This document shows positions 4,964 to 9,458 of a stretch of DNA of 9,458 nt, one piece after another (the stretch's first letter is position 1; each line of letters opens with the position of its first letter). The notes beneath the pieces are model-generated. The model searched no databases. It saw only the letters and a list, made by a program, of their open reading frames with translations, and was not told where the DNA came from. The stretch comes from Clostridiaceae bacterium (GTDB lineage: Bacteria; Bacillota; Clostridia; Oscillospirales; Acutalibacteraceae). Where the stretch lies: NCBI GenBank assembly GCA_904502215.1, contig CAJGDQ010000032.1, positions 1 through 9,458 on the forward strand, in the 5' to 3' direction. Made by a program: the position numbers and the translations under genes.

Positions 4964-7471
4964 ATGAAATTATCCTTTTCAACAAAGGGTTGGCATAATC
5001 GCACCTTTGAGGATTTTTGCGAAATCGCAAAGGATTTAAAGTTTAAAGGAATTGAGCTTCATAATATATATGGTGAGCTTTTCACCGCTAAGGATGGCGC
5101 TTTTCAAGATTATTCCACCGCCAAAACTCTTAGAAAATTATATGAATTAAAGCTTTCTATTCCTTGTATTGATACCGTTTGCGACCCCTCTTCTAAAGAA
5201 AATAAAGAAGAAAGCCTTAAAGAAATTAAGGCTTGTATTGATATCGCCTCAAGACTTCATATTGAGAATATCAGAATCAGAGCATGCGGAAGCGATAATA
5301 TAGAGGAGAAAACTGAAAACATTTCAAAGTTCATAGGTGAGGTTTTGCCGATTGCCGAAAAAGCAGGGGTTACCTTGCTTGTTGAAACGAGCGGTCCTTT
5401 CGCTGATACTGCCCGCCTTCGTGATTTGTTGGATAGCTTTGCTTGCGATAATTTAGCGGCGCTTTGGGATATGTATTGGCCATATTTTAACGAGAATGAG
5501 CAGCCCGAGACCACCATTAAAAATCTAGGAGCTTATATTAAGCATGTTCATATTAAGGATGCTATAAAAACCGAAGGTGGCAATGAATTTTGTCTTATCG
5601 GGGAGGGCGAGCTGCCAATTGATGAGATGATGCTCTCACTTCGCTCGGTGAACTTTGATGGCTTTATTTCGCTTGAATGGGACCCAAAATGGTGTGAAGA
5701 GCTCGATGATATGGAGATTATTTTCGCTCAGTTTGTTAACTTTGTTAAGCAGTTTGGAGATACTTCTAAAAATGAGTCGGCGCTTTATTATAATCGTGCC
5801 CATACGGGCAAATATGTTTGGGAAAAGGACCAGCTTATAGATGCAACCTTTTCGGATGTGCTTGATAGAATGGTTGAGGAATTTCCCGACCAGTATGCCT
5901 TTAAATACACAACCCTTGATTACACAAGAACTTATAGCGAGTTTAGAGATGATGTTGATAATTTCGCCCGTGCTTTGATATCTCTTGGTGTTAAGGCAGG
6001 AACTCACGTTGCTGTTTGGGCTTCAAATGTTCCTCAATGGTATATCGCATTTTGGGCAACTGTTAAGCTCGGTGCGGTTTTAGTAACGGTTAATACTGCT
6101 TATAAAATTCATGAGATTGAGTATTTGCTTAGACAGTCGGATACACATACAATTATTATGACCGAGGGCGCCAAGGATTGCAGTTACGGGGAGATTATAG
6201 CTGAGCTTTGTCCTGAGCTTGATAAAACCGAGCCCGGCACTCCGCTTCATGCTAAAAGACTTCCGTTCCTTAGAAATGCCATAACCGTTGGCTTCAAGCA
6301 AAAGGGTTGTTTAACTTGGGGGGAAGCAACGGCTCGTGCTTCTCAGGTTCCGCTTGAAGAGGTGCATAGAATGGCGGCTTTAGTTGATAAAGACGATGTT
6401 TGCAATATGCAGTATACCTCGGGAACAACAGGCTTCCCGAAGGGTGTTATGTTAACCCACTATAATGTTGTTAATAACGGAAAATATATAGGCGACCATA
6501 TGGAGCTTTCAACAGCCGATAGAATGATGATTCAGGTGCCGATGTTCCATTGCTTTGGAATGGTGCTTTCTATGACCGCATCTATGACCCACGGTGCTAC
6601 AATGTGTCCAATGCCTTATTTCTCGGCTAAATCTTCTTTGGCTTGCGTTAATTCGGAGCATATAACTGCATTTAACGGCGTGCCGACTATGTTTATAGCA
6701 ATGATGCAGCACCCTGACTTTGAAAAAACCGATTTTTCATATATGAGGGTTGGTATTATGGCGGGCGCCAACTGTCCTGCCGACCTTATGAAAAAGGCAA
6801 CTAAGGTTATGAATATGAAAGAAATAGTTTCGGTTTATGGTCAAACCGAGGCTTCACCCGGTTGCACTATGAGTAGCTACTACGACTCCTTAGAGGTTAG
6901 AACCGAAACTGTTGGTAGCGCTTTTGCTAATGTTGAGTGCAAGATTATCGACCCTGAAACAGGGGAAGATTGTCCTGATGGGGTTAACGGTGAGTTTGTG
7001 GCCCGTGGTTATAACATAATGAAGGGTTATTATAAAATGCCTAAAGCCACAGCCGAAGCAATTGATGAAAAAGGCTGGCTTCATACAGGCGACCTTGCTT
7101 GCCGAAGAGAAGACGGCAATTATCTCATAACAGGCAGACTTAAGGATATGATAATCAGAGGCGGAGAAAATATCTATCCTAAGGAAATAGAAGAATTTAT
7201 TTATACCTGCGATAAGGTTCGTGATGTTCAGGTTATAGGTGTTCCCGATGAGCAATACGGCGAGGAAATTATGGCCTCAATTATTCTTAAAAAGGGAGAA
7301 ACTATGACTGAGGATGAAATGAAGGCTTATATTGCGGCTAATATGGCTCGACATAAGGTGCCGAGGTATATTGACTTTGTTGATAGCTTCCCGATGAATG
7401 CGGCAGGTAAAATTTTGAAATACAAAATGAGAGAAGAAGCCGCTGAAAAATTAGGACTTAAGAAGGGTTAA
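4964..7471 (+). CDS. Fusion: sugar-phosphate isomerase/epimerase-type TIM barrel + acyl-CoA synthetase
   Basis: One 835-residue frame with two complete domains. Residues 1 to about 265 form a xylose-isomerase-like barrel (AP_endonuc_2 type). It keeps the usual divalent-metal ligands: Glu141 (LLVETSG), Asp169 (LWDMYW), the HVHIKD block (194-199) and Glu238 (SLEWDP), plus GEG at 213-215. Residues from about 272 on are an AMP-binding acyl-CoA ligase, which activates a carboxylic acid with ATP and CoA. All core motifs are present: YTSGTTGFPKGVMLTH (484-499), YGQTE (625-629), HTGDLA (707-712), RLKDMIIRGGENIYPKEIEE (725-744) and NAAGK with Lys816. The ligase half most resembles medium-chain ACSF2-like enzymes, from memory. 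No in-frame ATG with a ribosome site lies at the junction, so the ligase seems made only as the fusion. GAGGAGG lies 8 nt before the start. Both halves look active; the acid substrate is unknown. Confidence 0.93.
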   Translation: MKLSFSTKGWHNRTFEDFCEIAKDLKFKGIELHNIYGELFTAKDGAFQDYSTAKTLRKLYELKLSIPCIDTVCDPSSKENKEESLKEIKACIDIASRLHIENIRIRACGSDNIEEKTENISKFIGEVLPIAEKAGVTLLVETSGPFADTARLRDLLDSFACDNLAALWDMYWPYFNENEQPETTIKNLGAYIKHVHIKDAIKTEGGNEFCLIGEGELPIDEMMLSLRSVNFDGFISLEWDPKWCEELDDMEIIFAQFVNFVKQFGDTSKNESALYYNRAHTGKYVWEKDQLIDATFSDVLDRMVEEFPDQYAFKYTTLDYTRTYSEFRDDVDNFARALISLGVKAGTHVAVWASNVPQWYIAFWATVKLGAVLVTVNTAYKIHEIEYLLRQSDTHTIIMTEGAKDCSYGEIIAELCPELDKTEPGTPLHAKRLPFLRNAITVGFKQKGCLTWGEATARASQVPLEEVHRMAALVDKDDVCNMQYTSGTTGFPKGVMLTHYNVVNNGKYIGDHMELSTADRMMIQVPMFHCFGMVLSMTASMTHGATMCPMPYFSAKSSLACVNSEHITAFNGVPTMFIAMMQHPDFEKTDFSYMRVGIMAGANCPADLMKKATKVMNMKEIVSVYGQTEASPGCTMSSYYDSLEVRTETVGSAFANVECKIIDPETGEDCPDGVNGEFVARGYNIMKGYYKMPKATAEAIDEKGWLHTGDLACRREDGNYLITGRLKDMIIRGGENIYPKEIEEFIYTCDKVRDVQVIGVPDEQYGEEIMASIILKKGETMTEDEMKAYIAANMARHKVPRYIDFVDSFPMNAAGKILKYKMREEAAEKLGLKKG

Positions 7472-7472
7472 G

Positions 7473-8279
7473 ATGGTTAACGGAATTTTCACTATTGATT
7501 CCCATTGTCATATTTATCCCGAAAAAATCGCATCAAGGGCGGTTGCAGGCACCGATGGTTTTTACGGACTTCATTCGGTTTATGATGGAACCGCAAGCGA
7601 CCTTATTGAAAAGGGAATAGAAGCTGGGATTGACCATTTTATAGTTCAGTCGGTTGCAACTGCGCCGAAACAGGTTAAAAGCATAAATGAATTTATAGCA
7701 GAAAGTGTTAAAAATTCGGGCGGCAGGTTCACAGGACTTGGCACTCTTCATCCCGATAGCGCTGATATAAAGGGTGATATTGAGCATCTTTTAGAATTGG
7801 GTCTTAAAGGTGTTAAGCTTCATCCTGATATTCAGGCTTTTAAGATAGATGATTACAGATGCCTTAAAATTTATGAGCTTTGCGAGCAAAGAAAGCTGCC
7901 GATATTGATGCACACGGGCGACCACAGATACGATTACTCTAACCCCAACCGAATGTTACCGATTCTTGAAATATACAGAGGTTTAACTATTGTTGGAGCG
8001 CATCTTGGCGGTTGGTCTGTTTGGGATGAAGCTTGCGAAAGGCTTTGCGATATTGATAATTTTTATGTTGACTGTTCTTCTTGTTTTGCCTTTATGGAAA
8101 AGGCAAGAGCTAGTGAGATAATTCATCGCTTTGGTGCTAATAAGGTGCTGTTTGGAACAGACTATCCTATGTGGTCGTATAAGTCCGAATTTGAATATTT
8201 TTTATCTCTTGGACTTGAAAAATGGGAAATAGAGTGTATACTAAATATAAACGCTAAAAAAGTTTTTGGTTTGGAGTGA
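7473..8279 (+). CDS. Metal-dependent amidohydrolase, Amidohydro_2 family
   Basis: A 268-residue cytosolic TIM-barrel hydrolase or decarboxylase of the amidohydrolase-related family, which includes ACMSD-like decarboxylases and lactone or amide hydrolases. The metal-site residues are all visible: DSHCHIYP with His11 and His13, LMHTGDHRYD with His147, VGAHLGG with His177 and FGTDYPM with Asp230. VKLHPD (114-119) and TLHPD (91-95) are also typical. The protein is compact, close to the smallest members of the family, but complete. Its ATG lies 1 nt after the preceding stop, with AGAAGGG just upstream, so translation is probably coupled to the fusion protein. No signal peptide or membrane segment is seen. 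The reaction cannot be named from sequence. Context suggests it acts on the product or substrate of the neighbouring epimerase/CoA-ligase. Confidence 0.9.
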   Translation: MVNGIFTIDSHCHIYPEKIASRAVAGTDGFYGLHSVYDGTASDLIEKGIEAGIDHFIVQSVATAPKQVKSINEFIAESVKNSGGRFTGLGTLHPDSADIKGDIEHLLELGLKGVKLHPDIQAFKIDDYRCLKIYELCEQRKLPILMHTGDHRYDYSNPNRMLPILEIYRGLTIVGAHLGGWSVWDEACERLCDIDNFYVDCSSCFAFMEKARASEIIHRFGANKVLFGTDYPMWSYKSEFEYFLSLGLEKWEIECILNINAKKVFGLE

Positions 8280-8284
8280 ATCTT

Positions 8285-9458
8285 ATGAGTAATTTAAAAT
8301 TAGGAACTAAATGTGTTCAGGGCGGATATACCCCCGGTAACGGTGAACCTAGACAGGTTCCGATTATCCAGAGCACAACCTTTAAATATGCAACCAGTGA
8401 AGATATGGGTAAGCTTTTTGATTTGGAGGCCAGCGGATATTTCTATTCTCGCCTTCAAAACCCAACCTGCGATACTGTTGCTGCTAAAATATGTGAGTTA
8501 GAGGGCGGAACTGCAGCTATGCTTACCTCTTCGGGTCAGGCAGCTTCATTCTTCTCTATCTTTAATATTGCCTCTTGCGGCGACCATATTGTTGCTTCTT
8601 CGGCAATTTATGGCGGAACATATAATCTCTTCGCAGTTACTATGAAGAGAATGGGTATCGAGTTTACCTTTGTTTCTCCCGATTGCTCTGATGAAGAACT
8701 CAATGCCGCTTTTAAGGATAATACTAAGGCAGTTTTCGGCGAAACTATCGCTAACCCTGCGCTTAATGTTTTGGATATTGAGAAATTTGCAAATGCCGCT
8801 CATGCACATGGCGTTCCGCTTATTATTGATAATACCTTTGCAACACCTGTTAATTGCCGTCCTTTTGAATGGGGCGCAGATATAGTTACCCATTCAACAA
8901 CCAAGTATATGGATGGTCATGGCAGCGGCGTTGGCGGTTGTATTGTTGATTCGGGCAAATTTGATTGGACAAAGTATCCCGATAAATTCCCCGGACTTTG
9001 CACTCCTGATGAAAGCTATCACGGAGTTACCTATACCGAGCGTTTCGGCCTGGAGGGTGCATATATCACCAAGGCAACCGCTCAGTTGATGCGTGATTTC
9101 GGTGCTATTCAGTCGCCCCAAAATGCTTATTATGTGAATTTGGGACTTGAAAGCTTGCACCTTAGAATGAAAAAGCATTGCGAGAACGGTCTTGCAGTTG
9201 CTAAGTTCTTAGAGAACGATGATAGAATTGCTTGGGTTACTTACCCCGGTCTAGAATCGGATAGCAACTATGAGCTTGCAAAGAAGTATCTTCCTAATGG
9301 AAGCTGCGGTGTTGTAAGCTTTGGTGTTAAGGGTGGAAGAGCTGCTGCCGAAGCTTTTATGAAGGGACTTAAAATTGCGGCTATCGAAACCCATGTTGCA
9401 GATGCTCGTTCTTGCTGCTTGCATCCTGCAAATGCAACCCATCGTCAAATGAATGAGG
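8285..9458 (+). CDS. metY: O-acetylhomoserine sulfhydrylase / aminocarboxypropyltransferase (3'-truncated)
   Basis: A PLP enzyme of the Cys/Met metabolism family, expected to make homocysteine from O-acetylhomoserine and sulfide in methionine synthesis. The visible 391 residues run open to the window end; MetY is usually about 425-430 residues, so some 35-40 are missing. Markers in order: LGTKCVQGGYTP near the start, YFYSRLQNPT (52-61, the neighbour-subunit PLP phosphate contacts), IYGGTYNLF (108-116), IDNTFATP (181-188), HSTTKYMDGHG with probable PLP Lys207, DESYHGVTYTERFG, NLGLESLHLRMKKHCENG and HPANATHRQMNE at the edge. The DESYHG...Y segment separates MetY from shorter MetB/MetC relatives. 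GGAG lies 8 nt before ATG 8285, and the gene begins 5 nt after the amidohydrolase stop. It is therefore in the same transcript and apparently under the Leu T-box unless an internal promoter exists; I saw none. Confidence 0.93.
   Translation, partial: MSNLKLGTKCVQGGYTPGNGEPRQVPIIQSTTFKYATSEDMGKLFDLEASGYFYSRLQNPTCDTVAAKICELEGGTAAMLTSSGQAASFFSIFNIASCGDHIVASSAIYGGTYNLFAVTMKRMGIEFTFVSPDCSDEELNAAFKDNTKAVFGETIANPALNVLDIEKFANAAHAHGVPLIIDNTFATPVNCRPFEWGADIVTHSTTKYMDGHGSGVGGCIVDSGKFDWTKYPDKFPGLCTPDESYHGVTYTERFGLEGAYITKATAQLMRDFGAIQSPQNAYYVNLGLESLHLRMKKHCENGLAVAKFLENDDRIAWVTYPGLESDSNYELAKKYLPNGSCGVVSFGVKGGRAAAEAFMKGLKIAAIETHVADARSCCLHPANATHRQMNE

Noticed and set aside
5655..5840. Small + strand reading frame inside the fusion gene
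   Set aside because: It is an out-of-frame shadow of conserved barrel and ligase coding sequence with no family resemblance.
8313..8885. Small + strand reading frames within metY
   Set aside because: They are alternative frames of a clearly conserved PLP enzyme that simply runs off the window end.
1..9458. CRISPR arrays, insertion sequences, tRNA or rRNA genes
   Set aside because: No regularly spaced repeats, transposase motifs, long terminal inverted repeats or tRNA-like cloverleaf sequences were seen; nearly all bases are in genes or the T-box leader.

Overview
The window reads as a stretch of an AT-leaning, Gram-positive anaerobe-type chromosome. I favour class Clostridia (Bacillota), possibly the Oscillospiraceae/Ruminococcaceae side. 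The reasons are strong GGAGG-type ribosome sites about 8 nt before most starts, near-consensus sigma-A promoters, a T-box leader, separate secD and secF genes, and codon use rich in GTT/GCT/CTT/GAT. The exact lineage is inference. All genes lie on the + strand and gene density is high. I see no mobile element, CRISPR array, tRNA or rRNA.

Region 1 (2-877): the 3' two thirds of a class I aminotransferase of the 'MocR-type/Ic' aspartate aminotransferase family, cut by the window start. Region 2 (878-3245): a sigma-A promoter (TTGACT-17-TATAAT) followed by secD and secF, which overlap by 8 nt and encode the SecDF accessory membrane proteins of the Sec translocon. Region 3 (3242-3574): a fully consensus promoter (TTGACA-17-TATAAT, extended -10) whose -35 box overlaps the secF stop codon. 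It drives a T-box riboswitch with a readable stem I, a probable CUC (Leu) specifier, an antiterminator and a 14-bp intrinsic terminator.

Region 4 (3575-9458, continuing out of the window): a tightly packed operon under that Leu T-box. Gene 1 is a LeuA-like (2-isopropylmalate synthase family) protein that keeps the C-terminal LeuA dimerisation/regulatory domain but has lost the usual catalytic and metal-binding residues of the barrel. Gene 2 is one uninterrupted 835-residue reading frame joining a sugar-phosphate isomerase/epimerase-type TIM barrel to a complete acyl-CoA synthetase. Gene 3 is a small metal-dependent amidohydrolase (Amidohydro_2 type). Gene 4 is metY-like O-acetylhomoserine sulfhydrylase, truncated by the window end. 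Gaps between them are 3, 1 and 5 nt, so they are very probably one transcript.

The ordinary part of the window is secDF and the aminotransferase. The unusual part is the T-box operon: a leucine-responsive switch controls a LeuA-like probable pseudoenzyme (or re-purposed enzyme) plus an epimerase/CoA-ligase fusion and an amidohydrolase. Together these look like a small uncharacterised carboxylic-acid activation pathway. That pathway is a hypothesis. The gene order, fusion, active-site losses and T-box structure are read directly from the sequence.
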